A stretch of 64,000 nucleotides of DNA. It comes from Pleodorina starrii. Its lineage: Eukaryota > Chlorophyta > Chlorophyceae > Chlamydomonadales > Volvocaceae. The stretch is from positions 250,501 through 314,500 of the forward strand of contig BRXU01000016.1 in the NCBI GenBank assembly GCA_030267565.1, written 5' to 3'. The notes under the pieces are model-generated. The model did no database searches and was not told the DNA's origin. It saw nothing but the letters and a program-made list of their open reading frames with translations. Shown here one piece after another: positions 31,548-46,500 of the stretch. A program made the translations under genes and the position numbers. The stretch's first letter is position 1. The number at the start of each line of letters is the position of its first letter.

Positions 31548-34500
31548 ATGAGGCGCCGCACCCTTCCACAGCGCAAGGAAGATGACGCGGTGCCGCTGAC
31601 ACAGCCACTCGCCGAGCCCGCCGCCGGCGCCGCCGAGCCCGCCGCTGGTGCAGCGGCAGCTGGTGCATCCCCCGCCTCCGCGCGGCATGAGGAGGGGGAT
31701 TGGGAGCCGCTGAACGGCCGCACCGCAGTCATTGCGGGCGCGGGCCCGGCCGGATGCACCCTGGCCATGCATCTGGCGAGGGCGGGTGGGTGAGGCAGGC
31801 GAACACGTACATCTAGAGCTAAGCCCAGTATCGGTAGCTGCACCCCCACATCCCCCCTTTGAAGCGCCGCTTCCCCATCCACAACCGCCCTCTCACTCTC
31901 CCTCTCTCCCTATCTGTCGCTACGGGACGTTCCCAGGATGGCGTGTACGGGTGTACGAGAAGCGCCCGGAGCCGGGCCCCGCCACGTCATCACGTCAGCG
32001 CAGTTGGCCGCTCGCCATGTGTGAGTGGGGCCGCCTCGGCAGCACGGGCTGTCCTCTGACCCGTGGATGGACAGACCCGTGGGTCGGTATCCCGCTTCCG
32101 TTTAGAGATGCGGGTTTTGTTGCCGTGTCGCTACACCCTGCCGTCGCCGCTCTCGTCCCGGGCCCCCGATCCCCGTCAATCACAGCCTCCCCCCGGTTAC
32201 TTCATAGCAGTTCGTCTTACCGTATTTATTGACCCCCGTCGCTCGTCCCCGCCTCGTGGGCCCGCCTCGTTTGGCAACCTTGGTTTTCGTACTCGGTGTC
32301 GTACTCGCCCTACTTCCCTCAGACCCCCGGGGCATTCGTCCGGTGACTGCGGTGGCGGAGGTTCCGTTGCTTCGGGAGCGGGCATACAAGGGGCTGGTGG
32401 TGGGGGCGGGGGGGCTGAGGGGCGGAAAACCCATTGTGCTGGAGCGGACGGGAGGTGAGGGAGGGAGGGGCGGGAGGGAAGGGAGGTGAGGAAGGGACGG
32501 GAGGTGAGGGATGGGGCGGGAGGGAGGGCGGGAAAGGAGGGGCAGGGAAAGAGGGGGAGGGAGAACAGTCGACCCGGCATGAACCTATGAGCGTGGTTGA
32601 CAAGCGGGGATGGGTTTCGTGGTTTCGGTGCTGTTGTGTTTTGTCAGCCGGTGCCGAAACTGCCGCGATTGCCATTGCCATTACTACTGTTACCACCAAA
32701 TGCGGTAGATAGCCCCTCAGGGGAACAGCGCCTCCGATAGCGGCACCCGATCGGGACGACAGGCTCGCAACAACCGAGGTGTACGACAGCAAAGTCTACG
32801 ACAGGTGCATGCACGACATCATCAGCCCCCAGCTCCCTCCCTCCCCCCGCCCCCCCGTCCCTTCCCTCCTCCAAAACCCCCATGACCCCCACGCACAGTC
32901 CTGATGGACCGCACGCTGCTGGCCACGTCGCTGCTGGGCGCGGCGCGGGGGCAGTACGGCAGCCGCGTGGAGTTTGTGTTCGGGACCTCCCTGGAGTCGG
33001 TGGACTTCAGCCGCCGGGTCGCCAACTTCCGAACCACCACAACCACCACGACCACCACAACCACCACCGCGGCAGCTGCAGACAATACCAATGCTACAGT
33101 CAACACAACCGGCAGTAGCAGCCGTAAGGAGGCTGAGTCAGCGGCAGCACCAGCCGGGGTTGTGGAGGCAGGGGAGCAGCTGACGCAACCGGCGAGCCGC
33201 GACGGCGAGCTGGCGGTGTCGTACGATCTGCTGGTGGGCGCTGACGGCAGCAGCAGTACACTACGGACCCGACTGGCGGAGGCCTTCCCTGGACAGTACG
33301 ACACTACGGTACGGCAGCAGCGCGGTGTACGGTACACACTGCACTGCACGGCACAAACGCCGTACTCTTGCCCGTACTCCGGGGGGGGGGGGTCCCACTA
33401 AAAGCACCGCCCGAATACTACCGTTGACCGTTGCATCCGTTAACTGTTGTGACTGTTAGTGGTTTTTGTCCGTTGTCCCGCCACTGGCTGGCCATCAGGT
33501 TCTGCGCAGCACGGGCGCAGCGGGAACCGACAGCTACAAGAGTTTTGGGGGTCTGCCGCCGATGCCCGAGATGGACGCCTGGCAGCCGGACATCGCCGTA
33601 CCGGTTTCGGAGCGGCTGCAGGGGGAGTTCTTCTACGTCACGGCCCTTGGGGAGCGGGTGAGACGGGCAAGGCGGGGCGTGCAGGCCCTCTTGGGCCTGG
33701 GTGGCGAGACAGGGAACGGCGTAATGGCGCAGTAATGGCGCAGTAATGGCCCAGCCTCGACCCATGGGCCCAGCCTCGACCCATGGGCCCAGCCTCGACC
33801 CATGGGCCCAGCCTCGACCCATGGGGCCAGCCTCAGCCCATGGGGCCAGCCTCGGCCCATGGGCCCAGCCTCGACCCATGGGCCCAGCCTCGACCCATGG
33901 GGCCAGCCTCGACCCATGGGCCCAGCGTCGACCCATGGGCCCAGCCTCGACCCATGGGGCCAGCCTCGGCCCATGGGGCCAGCCTCGACCCATGGGGCCA
34001 GCCTCAGCCCATGGGCCCAGCCTCGACCCATGGGCCCAGCCTCGACCCATGGGGCCAGCCTCGACCCATGGGCCCAGCGTCGACCCATGGGCCCAGCCTC
34101 GACCCATGGGGCCAGCCTCGGCCCATGGGGCCAGCCTCGGCCCATGGGCCCAGCCTCGGCCCATGGGGCCAGCCTCGGCCCATGGGCCCAGCCTCGACCC
34201 ATGGGCCCAGCCTCGACCCATGGGCCCAGCCTCGACCCATGGGCCCAGCCTCGACCCATGGGCCCAGCCTCGACCCATGGGGCCAGCCTCGGCCCATGGG
34301 GCCAGCCTCGGCCCATGGGCCCAGCCTCGACCCATGGGGCCAGCCTCGGCCCATGGGGCCAGCCTCGGCCCATGGGGCCAGCCTCGACCCATGGGCCCAG
34401 CCTCGACCCATGGGCCCAGCCTCGACCCATGGGCCCAGCCTCGACCAATGGGGCCAGCCTCAGCCCATGGGGCCAGCCTCGGCCCATGGGCCCAGCCTCG

Positions 34501-37500
34501 ACCCATGGGCCCAGCCTCGACCCATGGGGCCAGCCTCGACCCATGGGCCCAGCGTCGACCCATGGGCCCAGCCTCGACCCATGGGGCCAGCCTCGGCCCA
34601 TGGGGCCAGCCTCGACCCATGGGGCCAGCCTCAGCCCATGGGCCCAGTCTCGACCCATGGGCCCAGCCTCGACCCATGGGGCCAGCCTCGACCCATGGGC
34701 CCAGCGTCGACCCATGGGCCCAGCCTCGACCCATGGGGCCAGCCTCGGCCCATGGGCCCAGCCTCGGCCCATGGGGCCAGCCTCGGCCCATGGGGCCAGC
34801 CTCGACCCATGGGCCCAGCCTCGACCCATGGGCCCAGCCTCGACCCATGGGCCCAGCCTCGACCCATGGGCCCAGCCTCGACCCATGGGCCCAGCCTCGG
34901 CCCATGGGGCCAGACTCGACCCATGGGCCCAGACTCGGCCCATGGGGCCAGCCTCGGCCCATGGGGCCAGCCTCGGCCCATGGGGCCAGCCTCGGCCCAT
35001 GGGGCCAGCCTCGGCCCATGGGCCCAGCCTCGGCCCATGGGCCCAGCCTCGATCCATGGGCCCAGCCTCGACCCATGGGCCCAGCCTCGACCCATGGGCC
35101 CAGCCTCGACCCATGGGCCCAGCCTCGACCCATGGGGCCAGCCTCGGCCCATGATGCCAGCCTCGGCCCATGGGCCCAGCCTCGACCCATGGGCCCAGCC
35201 TCGACCCATGGGCCCAGCCCCGACCCATGGGCCCAGCCTCGACCCATGGGCCCAGCCTCGACCCATGGGCCCAGCCTCGGCCCATGGGCCCAGCCTCGAC
35301 CCATGGGCCCAGCCTCGGCCCATGGGCCCAGCCTCGACCCATGGGCCCAGCCTCGACCCATGGGCCCAGCCTCGACCCATGGGCCCAGCCTCGACCCATG
35401 GGCCCAGCCTCGACCCATGGGCCCAGCCTCGACCCATGGGCCCAGCCTCGACCCATGGGCCCAGCCTCGACCCATGGGCCCAGCCTCGATCCATGGGCCC
35501 AGCCTCGATCCATGGGCCCAGCCTCGACCCATGGGCCCAGCCTCGACCCATGGGCCCAGCCTCGACCCATGGGCCCAGCCTCGGGCCATGGGCCCAGCCT
35601 CGGGCCATGGGCCCAGCCTCGACCCATGGGCCCAGCCTCGACCCATGGGCCCAGCCTCGACCCATGGGCCCAGCCTCGATCCATGGGCCCAGCCTCGACC
35701 CATGGGCCCAGCCTCGATCCATGGGCCCAGCCTCGGCCCATGGGCCCAGCCTCGACCCATGGGCCCAGCCTCGACCCATGGGCCCAGCCTCGACCCATGG
35801 GCCCAGCCTCGATCCATGGGCCCAGCCTTGACCCATGGGCCCAGCCTCGACCCATGGGCCCAGCCTCGGCCCATGGGGCCAGCCTCGGCCCATGGGCCCA
35901 GCCTCGACCCATGGGCCCAGCCTCGACCCATGGGCCCAGCCTCGACCCATGGGCCCAGCCTCGACCCATGGGCCCAGCCTCGACCCATGGGCCCAGCCTC
36001 GACCCATGGGCCCAGCCTCGACCCATGGGCCCAGCCTCGACCCATGGGCCCAGCCTCGACCCATGGGCCCAGCCTCGACCCATGGGCCCAGCCTCGATCC
36101 ATGGGCCCAGCCTCGACCCATGGGCCCAGCCTCGACCCATGAGCCCAGCCTCGACCCATGGGCCCAGCCTCGACCCATGGGCCCAGCCTCGACCCATGGG
36201 CCCAGCCTCGGGCCATGGGCCCAGCCTCGACCCATGGGCCCAGCCTCGGGACATGGGCCCAGCCTCGACCCATGGGCCCAGCCTCGATCCATGGGCCCAG
36301 CCTCGGCCCATGGGCCCAGCCTCGACCCATGGGCCCAGCCTCGACCCATGGGCCCAGCCTCGACCCATGGGCCCAGCCTCGATCCATGGGCCCAGCCTTG
36401 ACCCATTGGCCCAGCCTCGACCCATGGGCCCAGCCTCGGCCCATGGGGCCAGCCTCGGCCCATGGGCCCAGCCTCGACCCATGGGCCCAGCCTCGACCCA
36501 TGGGCCCAGCCTCGACCCATGGGCCCAGCCTCGACCCATGGGCCCAGCCTCGACCCATGGGCCCAGCCTCGACCCATGGGCCCAGCCTCGACCCATGGGC
36601 CCAGCCTCGACCCATGGGCCCAGCCTCGACCCATGGGCCCAGCCTCGACCCATGGGCCCAGCCTCGACCCATGGGCCCAGCCTCGACCCATGGGCCCAGC
36701 CTCGGCCCATGGGCCCAGCCTTGACCCATGGGCCCAGCCTCGACCCATGAGCCCAGCCTCGACCCATGGGCCCAGCCTCGACCCATGGGCCCAGCCTCGA
36801 CCCATGGGCCCAGCCTCGGGCCATGGCCCAGCCTCGACCCATGGGCCCAGCCTCGACCCATGGGCCCAGCCTCGACCCATGGGCCCAGCCTCGGCCCATG
36901 GGCCCAGCCACGGCCCATGGGCCCAGCCTCGGCCCATGGGCCCAGCCTGGACCCATGGGCCCAGCCTCGATCCATGGGCCCAGCCTCGACCCATGGGCCC
37001 AGCCTCGACCCATGGGCCCAGCCTCGACCCATGGGCCCATCCTCGACCCATGGGCCCAGCCTCGGGCCATGGGCCCAGCCTCGGCCCATGATGCCAGCCT
37101 CGGCCCATGGGCCCAGCCTCGACCCATGGGCCCAGCCTCGACCCATGGGCCCAGCCCCGACCCATGGGCCCAGCCTCGACCCATGGGCCCAGCCTCGACC
37201 CATGGGCCCAGCCTCGACCCATGGGCCCAGCCTCGACCCATGGGCCCAGCCTCGACCCATGGGCCCAGCCTCGACCCATGGGCCCAGCCTTGACCCATGG
37301 GCCCAGCCTCGATCCATGGGCCCAGCCTCGACCCATGGGCCCAGCCTCGACCCATGGGCCCAGCCTCGACCCATGGGCCCAGCCTCGACCCATGGGCCCA
37401 GCCTCGGGCCATGGGCCCAGCCTCGACCCATGGGCCCAGCCTCGACCCATGGGCCCAGCCTCGACCCATCGGCCCAGCCTCGGCCCATCGGCCCAGCCTC

Positions 37501-40500
37501 GGCCCATCGGCCCAGCCTCGGCCCATGGGCCCAGCCTCGACCCATGGGCCCAGCCTCGATCCATGGGCCCAGCCTCGACCCATGGGCCCAGCCTCGACCC
37601 ATGGGCCCAGCCTCGACCCATGGGCCCAGCCTCGACCCATGGGCCCAGCCTCGACCCATCGGCCCAGCCTCGACCCATGGGCCCAGCCTCGACCCATGGG
37701 CCCAGCCTCGACCCATGGGCCCAGCCTCGGCCCATCGGCCCAGCCACGGCCCATGGGCCGAGCCTCGGCCCATGGGCCCAGCCTCGACCCATGGGCCCAG
37801 CCTCGATCCATGGGCCCAGCCTCGACCCATGGGCCCAGCCTCGACCCATGGGCCCAGCCTCGACCCATGGGCCCAGCCTCGACCCATGGGCCCAGCCTCG
37901 GCCCATGGGCCCAGCCTCGACCCATGGGCCGAGCCTCGACCCATGGGCCCAGCCTCGACCCATGGGCCCAGCCTCGACCCATGGGCCCAGCCTCGACCCA
38001 TGGGCCCAGCCTCGACCCATGGGCCCAGCCTCGGCCCATGGGCCCAGCCTCGACCCATGGGCCCAGCCTCGACCCATGGGCCCAGCCTCGACCCATGGGC
38101 CCAGCCTCGACCCATGGGCCCAGCCTCGACCCATGGGCCCAGCCTCGACCCATGGGCCCAGCCTCGACCCATGGGCCCAGCCTCGACCCATGGGCCCAGC
38201 CTCGACCCATGGGCCCAGCCTCGACCCATGGGCCCAGCCTCGACCCATGGGCCCAGCCTCGGGCCATGGGCCCAGCCTCGACCCATGGGCCCAGCCTCGA
38301 CCCATGGGCCCAGCCTCGACCCATGGGCCCAGCCTCGGCCCATCGGCCCAGCCTCGGCCCATGGGCCCAGCCTCGACCCATGGGCCCAGCCTCGACCCAT
38401 GGGCCCAGCCTCGATCCATGGGCCCAGCCTCGACCCATGGGCCCAGCCTCGACCCATGGGCCCAGCCTCGACCCATGGGCCCAGCCTCGGGCCATGGGCC
38501 CAGCCTCGACCCATGGGCCGAGCCTCGACCCATGGGCCCAGCCTCGACCCATGGGCCCAGCCTCGACCCATGGGCCCAGCCTCGACCCATGGGCCCAGCC
38601 TCGATCCATGGGCCCAGCCTTGACCCATGGGCCCAGCCTCGATCCATGGGCCCAGCCTCGGCCCATGGGCCCAGCCTCGACCCATGGGCCCAGCCTCGAC
38701 CCATGGGCCCAGCCTCGACCCATGGGCCCAGCCTCGATCCATGGGCCCAGCCTCGGGCCATGGGCCCAGCCTCGACCCATGGGCCCAGCCTCGACCCATG
38801 GGCCCAGCCTCGACCCATGGGCCCAGCCTCGACCCATGGGCCCAGCCTCGATCCATGGGCCCAGCCTTGACCCATGGGCCCAGCCTCGACCCATGGGCCC
38901 AGCCTCGACCCATGGGCCCAGCCTCGACCCATGGGCCCAGCCTCGACCCATGGGCCCAGCCTCGACCCATGGGCCCAGCCTCGACCCATGGGCCCAGCCT
39001 CGGGCCATGGGCCCAGCCTCGACCCATGGGCCCAGCCTCGACCCATGGGCCCAGCCTCGACCCATGGGCCCAGCCTCGGCCCATCGGCCCAGCCTCGGCC
39101 CATGGGCCCAGCCTCGACCCATGGGCCCAGCCTCGACCCATGGGCCCAGCCTCGATCCATGGGCCCAGCCTCGACCCATGGGCCCAGCCTCGACCCATGG
39201 GCCCAGCCTCGACCCATGGGCCCAGCCTCGGGCCATGGGCCCAGCCTTGACCCATGGGCCCAGCCTCGACCGATGGGCCGAGGCTGGGCCCATGGGCCCA
39301 GCCTCGACCCATGGGCCCAGCCTCGGGCCATGGGCCCAGCCTCGGCCCATGGGCCCAGCCTCGACCCATGGGCCCAGCCTCGACCCATGGGCCCAGCCTC
39401 GACCCATGGGCCCAGCCTCGACCCATGGGCCCAGCCTCGACCCATGGGCCCAGCCTCGACCCATGGGCCCAGCCTCGACCCATGGGCCCAGCCTCGACCC
39501 ATGGGCCCAGCCTCGACCCATGGGCCCAGCCTCGATCCATGGGCCCAGCCTTGACCCATGGGCCCAGCCTCGACCCATGAGCCCAGCCTCGACCCATGGG
39601 CCCAGCCTCGACCCATGGGCCCAGCCTCGACCCATGGGCCCAGCCTCGGGCCATGGGCCCAGCCTCGACCCATGGGCCCAGCCTCGACCCATGGGCCCAG
39701 CCTCGACCCATGGGCCCAGCCTCGGCCCATCGGCCCAGCCTCGGCCCATCGGCCCAGCCTCGGCCCATGGGCCCAGCCTCGACCCATGGGCCCAGCCTCG
39801 GCCCATGGGCCCAGCCTCGGCCCATGGGCCCAGCCTCGACCCATGGGCCCAGCCTCGACCCATGGGCCCAGCCTCGATCCATGGGCCCAGCCTCGACCCA
39901 TGGGCCCAGCCTCGACCCATGGGCCCAGCCTCGACCCATGGGCCCAGCCTCGACCCATGGGCCCAGCCTCGGGCCATGGGCCCAGCCTCGACCCATGGGC
40001 CCAGCCTCGACCCATGGGCCCAGCCTCGACCCATGGGCCCAGCCTCGACCCATGGGCCCAGCCTCGACCCATGGGCCCAGCCTCGACCCATGGGCCCAGC
40101 CTCGACCCATGGGCCCAGCCTCGACCCATGGGCCCAGCCTCGACCCATGGGCCCAGCCTCGACCCATGGGCCCAGCCTCGACCCATGGGCCCAGCCTCGA
40201 CCCATGGGCCCAGCCTCGACCCATGGGCCCAGCCTCGACCCATGGGCCCAGCCTCGACCCATGGGCCCAGCCTCGACCCATGGGCCCAGCCTCGACCCAT
40301 GGGCCCAGCCTCGACCCATGGGCCCAGCCTCGACCCATGGGCCCAGCCTCGACCCATGGGCCCAGCCTCGATCCATGGGCCCAGCCTGGACCCATGGGCC
40401 CAGCCTCGACCCATGGGCCCAGCCTCGACCCATGGGCCCAGCCTCGACCCATGGGCCCAGCCTCGACCATGGGCCCAGCCTCGGGCCATGGGCCCAGCCT

Positions 40501-43500
40501 CGACCCATGGGCCCAGCCTCGATCCATGGGCCCAGCCTCGGTACATGGGCCCAGCCTCGGCCCATGGGGCCAGCCTCGGCCCATGGGCCCAGCCTCGACC
40601 CATGGGCCCAGCCTCGACCCATGGGCCCAGCCTCGACCCATGGGCCCAGCCTCGACCCATGGGCCCAGCCTCGACCCATGGGCCCAGCCTCGACCCATGG
40701 GCCCAGCCTCGATCCATGGGCCCAGCCTCGACCCATGGGCCCAGCCTCGACCCATGGGCCCAGCCTCGACCCATGGGCCCAGCCTCGGCCCATCGGCCCA
40801 GCCTCGGCCCATCGGCCCAGCCTCGGCCCATGGGCCCAGCCTCGACCCATGGGCCCAGCCTCGGCCCATGGGCCCAGCCTCGGCCCATGGGCCCAGCCTC
40901 GACCCATGGGCCCAGCCTCGACCCATGGGCCCAGCCTCGATCCATGGGCCCAGCCTCGACCCATGGGCCCAGCCTCGACCCATGGGCCCAGCCTCGACCC
41001 ATGGGCCCAGCCTCGACCCATGGGCCCAGCCTCGGGCCATGGGCCCAGCCTCGACCCATGGGCCCAGCCTCGACCCATGGGCCCAGCCTCGACCCATGGG
41101 CCCAGCCTCGACCCATGGGCCCAGCCTCGACCCATGGGCCCAGCCTCGACCCATGGGCCCAGCCTCGACCCATGGGCCCAGCCTCGACCCATGGGCCCAG
41201 CCTCGACCCATGGGCCCAGCCTCGACCCATGGGCCCAGCCTCGACCCATGGGCCCAGCCTCGACCCATGGGCCCAGCCTCGACCCATGGGCCCAGCCTCG
41301 ACCCATGGGCCCAGCCTCGACCCATGGGCCCAGCCTCGACCCATGGGCCCAGCCTCGACCCATGGGCCCAGCCTCGACCCATGGGCCCAGCCTCGACCCA
41401 TGGGCCCAGCCTCGACCCATGGGCCCAGCCTCGATCCATGGGCCCAGCCTGGACCCATGGGCCCAGCCTCGACCCATGGGCCCAGCCTCGACCCATGGGC
41501 CCAGCCTCGACCCATGGGCCCAGCCTCGACCATGGGCCCAGCCTCGGGCCATGGGCCCAGCCTCGACCCATGGGCCCAGCCTCGATCCATGGGCCCAGCC
41601 TCGGTACATGGGCCCAGCCTCGGCCCATGGGGCCAGCCTCGGCCCATGGGCCCAGCCTCGACCCATGGGCCCAGCCTCGACCCATGGGCCCAGCCTCGAC
41701 CCATGGGCCCAGCCTCGACCCATGGGCCCAGCCTCGACCCATGGGCCCAGCCTCGACCCATGGGCCCAGCCTCGATCCATGGGCCCAGCCTCGACCCATG
41801 GGCCCAGCCTCGACCCATGGGCCCAGCCTCGACCCATGGGCCCAGCCTCGATCCATGGGCCCAGCCTTGACCCATGGGCCCAGCCTCGACCCATGAGCCC
41901 AGCCTCGACCCATGGGCCCAGCCTCGACCCATGGGCCCAGCCTCGACCCATGGGCCCAGCCTCGGGCCATGGGCCCAGCCTCGACCCATGGGCCCAGCCT
42001 CGACCCATGGGCCCAGCCTCGACCCATGGGCCCAGCCTCGGCCCATCGGCCCAGCCTCGGCCCATCGGCCCAGCCTCGGCCCATGGGCCCAGCCTCGACC
42101 CATGGGCCCAGCCTCGACCCATGGGCCCAGCCTCGACCATGGGCCCAGCCTCGGGCCATGGGCCCAGCCTCGACCCATGGGCCCAGCCTCGACCCATGGG
42201 CCCAGCCTCGACCCATGGGCCCAGCCTCGACCCATGGGCCCAGCCTCGACCCATGGGCCCAGCCTCGATCCATGGGCCCAGCCTCGACCCATGGGCCCAG
42301 CCTCGACCCATGGGCCCAGCCTCGACCCATGGGCCCAGCCTCGATCCATGGGCCCAGCCTTGACCCATGGGCCCAGCCTCGATCCATGGGCCCAGCCTCG
42401 ACCCATGGGCCCAGCCTCGACCCATGGGCCCAGCCTCGACCCATGGGCCCAGCCTCGGGCCATGGGCCCAGCCTCGACCCATGGGCCCAGCCTCGACCCA
42501 TGAGCCCAGCCTCGACCCATGGGCCCAGCCTCGACCCATGGGCCCAGCCTCGGCCCATCGGCCCAGCCTCGTCCCATGGGCCCAGCCTCGACCCATGGGC
42601 CCAGCCTCGGCCCATGGGCCCAGCCTCGACCCATGGGCCCAGCCTCGACCCATCGGCCCAGCCTCGACCCATGGGCCCAGCCTCGATCCATGGGCCCAGC
42701 CTCGACCCATGGGCCCAGCCTCGACCCATGGGCCCAGCCTCGACCCATGGGCCCAGCCTCGACCCATGGGCCCAGCCTCGACCCATGGGCCCAGCCTCGA
42801 CCCATGGGCCCAGCCTCGGGCCATGGGCCCAGCCTCGACCCATGGGCCGAGCCTCGACCCATGGGCCCAGCCTCGACCCATGGGCCCAGCCTCGACCCAT
42901 GGGCCCAGCCTCGACCCATGGGCCCAGCCTCGGGCCATGGGCCCAGCCTCGACCCATGGGCCCAGCCTCGATCCATGGGCCCAGCCTCGACCCATGGGCC
43001 CAGCCTCGACCCATGGGCCCAGCCTCGACCCATGGGCCCAGCCTCGACCCATGGGCCCAGCCTTGACCCATGGGCCCAGCCTCGGGCCATGGGCCCAGCC
43101 TCGACCCATGGGCCCAGCCTCGACCCATGGGCCCAGCCTCGACCCATGGGCCCAGCCTCGACCCAGGGGGCCAGCCTCGGCCCATGGGCCCAGCCTCGGC
43201 CCGTGGGCCCAGCCTCGGCCCATGGGCCCAGCCTTGACCCATGGGCCCAGCCTCGACCCATGGGCCCAGCCTCGACCCATGGGCCCAGCCTCGACCCATG
43301 GGCCCAGCCTCGCCCATGGGCCCAGCCTCGGGCCATGGGCCCAGCCTCGACCCATGGGCCCAGCCTCGATCCATGGGCCCAGCCTCGGTACATGGGCCCA
43401 GCCTCGGCCCATGGGGCCAGCCTCGGCCCATGGGCCCAGCCTCGACCCATGGGCCCAGCCTCGACCCATGGGCCCAGCCTCGGCCCATGGGCCCAGCCTC

Positions 43501-46500
43501 GACCCATGGGCCCAGCCTCGACCCATGGGCCCAGCCTCGACCCATGGGCCCAGCCTCGACCCATGGGCCCAGCCTCGACCCATGGGCCCAGCCTCGATCC
43601 ATGGGCCCAGCCTTGACCCATGGGCCCAGCCTCGACCCATGGGCCCAGCCTCGACCCATGGGCCCAGCCTCGACCCATGGGCCCAGCCTCGACCATGGGC
43701 CCAGCCTCGGGCCATGGGCCCAGCCTCGACCCATGGGCCCAGCCTCGATCCATGGGCCCAGCCTCGACCCATGGGCCCAGCCTCGGCCCATGGGGCCAGC
43801 CTCGGCCCATGGGCCCAGCCTCGACCCATGGGCCCAGCCTCGACCCATGGGCCCAGCCTCGACCCATGGGCCCAGCCTCGACCCATGTGCCCAGCCTCGA
43901 CCCATGGGCCCAGCCTCGATCCATGGGCCCAGCCTTGACCCATGGGCCCAGCCTCGACCCATGAGCCCAGCCTCGACCCATGGGCCCAGCCTCGACCCAT
44001 GGGCCCAGCCTCGACCCATGGGCCCAGCCTCGGGCCATGGGCCCAGCCTCGACCCATGGGCCCAGCCTCGACCCATGGGCCCAGCCTCGACCCATGGGGC
44101 CAGCCTCGGGCCATCGGCCCAGCCTCGGCCCATGGGCCCAGCCTCGGCCCATGGGCCCAGCCTCGACCCATGGGCCCAGCCTCGGCCCATGGGCCCAGCC
44201 TCGGCCCATGGGCCCAGCCTCGACCCATGGGCCCAGCCTCGACCCATGGGCCCAGCCTCGACCCATGGGCCCAGCCTCGACCCATGGGCCCAGCCTCGAC
44301 CCATGGGCCCAGCCTCGACCCATGGGCCCAGCCTCGACCCATGGGCCCAGCCTCGGGCCATGGGCCCAGCCTCGACCCATGGGCCGAGCCTCGACCCATG
44401 GGCCCAGCCTCGACCCATGGGCCCAGCCTCGACCCATGGGCCCAGCCTCGACCCATGGGCCCAGCCTCGACCCATGGGCCCAGCCTCGACCCATGGGCCC
44501 AGCCTCGACCCATGGGCCCAGCCTCGACCCATGGGCCCAGCCTCGACCCATGGGCCCAGCCTCGACCCATGGGCCCAGCCTCGACCCATGGGCCCAGCCT
44601 CGGGCCATGGGCCCAGCCTCGACCCATGGGCCCAGCCTCGACCCATGGGCCCAGCCTCGGGCCATGGGCCCAGCCTCGACCCATGGGCCCAGCCTCGACC
44701 CATGGGCCCAGCCTCGACCCATGGGCCCAGCCTCGACCCATGGGCCCAGCCTCGATCCATGGGCCCAGCCTTGACCCATGGGCCCAGCCTCGACCCATGG
44801 GCCCAGCCTCGACCCATGGGCCCAGCCTCGGCCCATGGGCCCAGCCTCGACCATGGGCCCAGCCTCGGGCCATGGGCCCAGCCTCGATCCATGGGCCCAG
44901 CCTCGATCCATGGGCCCAGCCTCGGTACATGGGCCCAGCCTCGACCCATGGGCCCAGCCTCGACCCATGGGCCCAGCCTCGACCCATGGGCCCAGCCTCG
45001 ACCCATGGGCCGAGCCTCGACCCATGGGCCCAGCCTCGACCCATGGGCCCAGCCTCGACCCATGGGCCCAGCCTCGACCCATGGGCCCAGCCTCGACCCA
45101 TGGGCCCAGCCTCGACCCATGGGCCCAGCCTCGACCCATGGGCCCAGCCTCGACCCATGGGCCCAGCCTCGACCCATGGGCCCAGCCTCGACCCATGGGC
45201 CCAGCCTCGGGCCATGGGCCCAGCCTCGACCCATGGGCCCAGCCTCGACCCATGGGCCCAGCCTCGGGCCATGGGCCCAGCCTCGACCCATGGGCCCAGC
45301 CTCGACCCATGGGCCCAGCCTCGACCCATGGGCCCAGCCTCGACCCATGGGCCCAGCCTCGATCCATGGGCCCAGCCTTGACCCATGGGCCCAGCCTCGA
45401 CCCATGGGCCCAGCCTCGACCCATGGGCCCAGCCTCGACCCATGGGCCCAGCCTCGACCATGGGCCCAGCCTCGGGCCATGGGCCCAGCCTCGACCCATG
45501 GGCCCAGCCTCGATCCATGGGCCCAGCCTCGGTACATGGGCCCAGCCTCGGCCCATGGGGCCAGCCTCGGCCCATGGGCCCAGCCTCGACCCATGGGCCC
45601 AGCCTCGACCCATGGGCCCAGCCTCGACCCATGGGCCCAGCCTCGACCCATGGGCCCAGCCTCGACCCATGGGCCCAGCCTCGACCCATGTCCCGAGGCT
45701 GGGCCCAGCCTCGACCCATGGGCCCAGCCTCGATCCATGGGCCCAGCCTCGGCCCATCGGCCCAGCCTCGGCCCATGGGCCCAGCCTCGGCCCATGGGCC
45801 CAGCCTCGACCCATGGGCCCAGCCTCGACCCATGGGCCCAGCCTCGACCCATGGGCCCAGCCTCGACCCATGGGCCCAGCCTCGGGACATGGGCCCAGCC
45901 TCGACCCATGGGCCCAGCCTCGATCCATGGGCCCAGCCTCGGCCCATGGGCCCAGCCTCGGCCCATGGGGCCAGCCTCGGCCCATGGGCCCAGCCTCGAC
46001 CCATGGGCCCAGCCTCGGGACATGGGCCCAGCCTCGACCCATGGGCCCAGCCTCGATCCATGGGCCCAGCCTCGGCCCATGGGCCCAGCCTCGGCCCATG
46101 GGCCCAGCCTCGGCCCATGGGCCCAGCCTCGGCCCATGGGCCCAGCCTCGACCCATGGGCCCAGCCTCGACCCATGGGCCCAGCCTCGACCCATGGGCCC
46201 AGCCTCGACCCATGGGTCCAGCCTCGACCCATGGGCCCAGCCTCGACCCATGGGGCCAGCCTCGGCCCATGGGGCCAGCCTCGGCCCATGGGCCCAGCCT
46301 CGACCCATGGGCCCAGCCCCGACCCATGGGCCCAGCCTCGACCCATGGGCCCAGCCTCGACCCATGGGCCCAGCCTCGACCCATGGGCCCAGCCTCGACC
46401 CATGGGCCCAGCCTCGACCCATGGGCCCAGCCTCGACCCATGGGCCCAGCCTCGACCCATGGGCCCAGCCCCGACCCATGGGCCCAGCCCCGACCCATGG

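Noticed and set aside
33746..45381. Plus-strand repeat proteins of 200-1,700 codons (MGPASTHGPSLDPW type)
   Set aside because: Same cause. Frames change with 18-bp units, there is no promoter or domain, and spliced exons lie on both sides.
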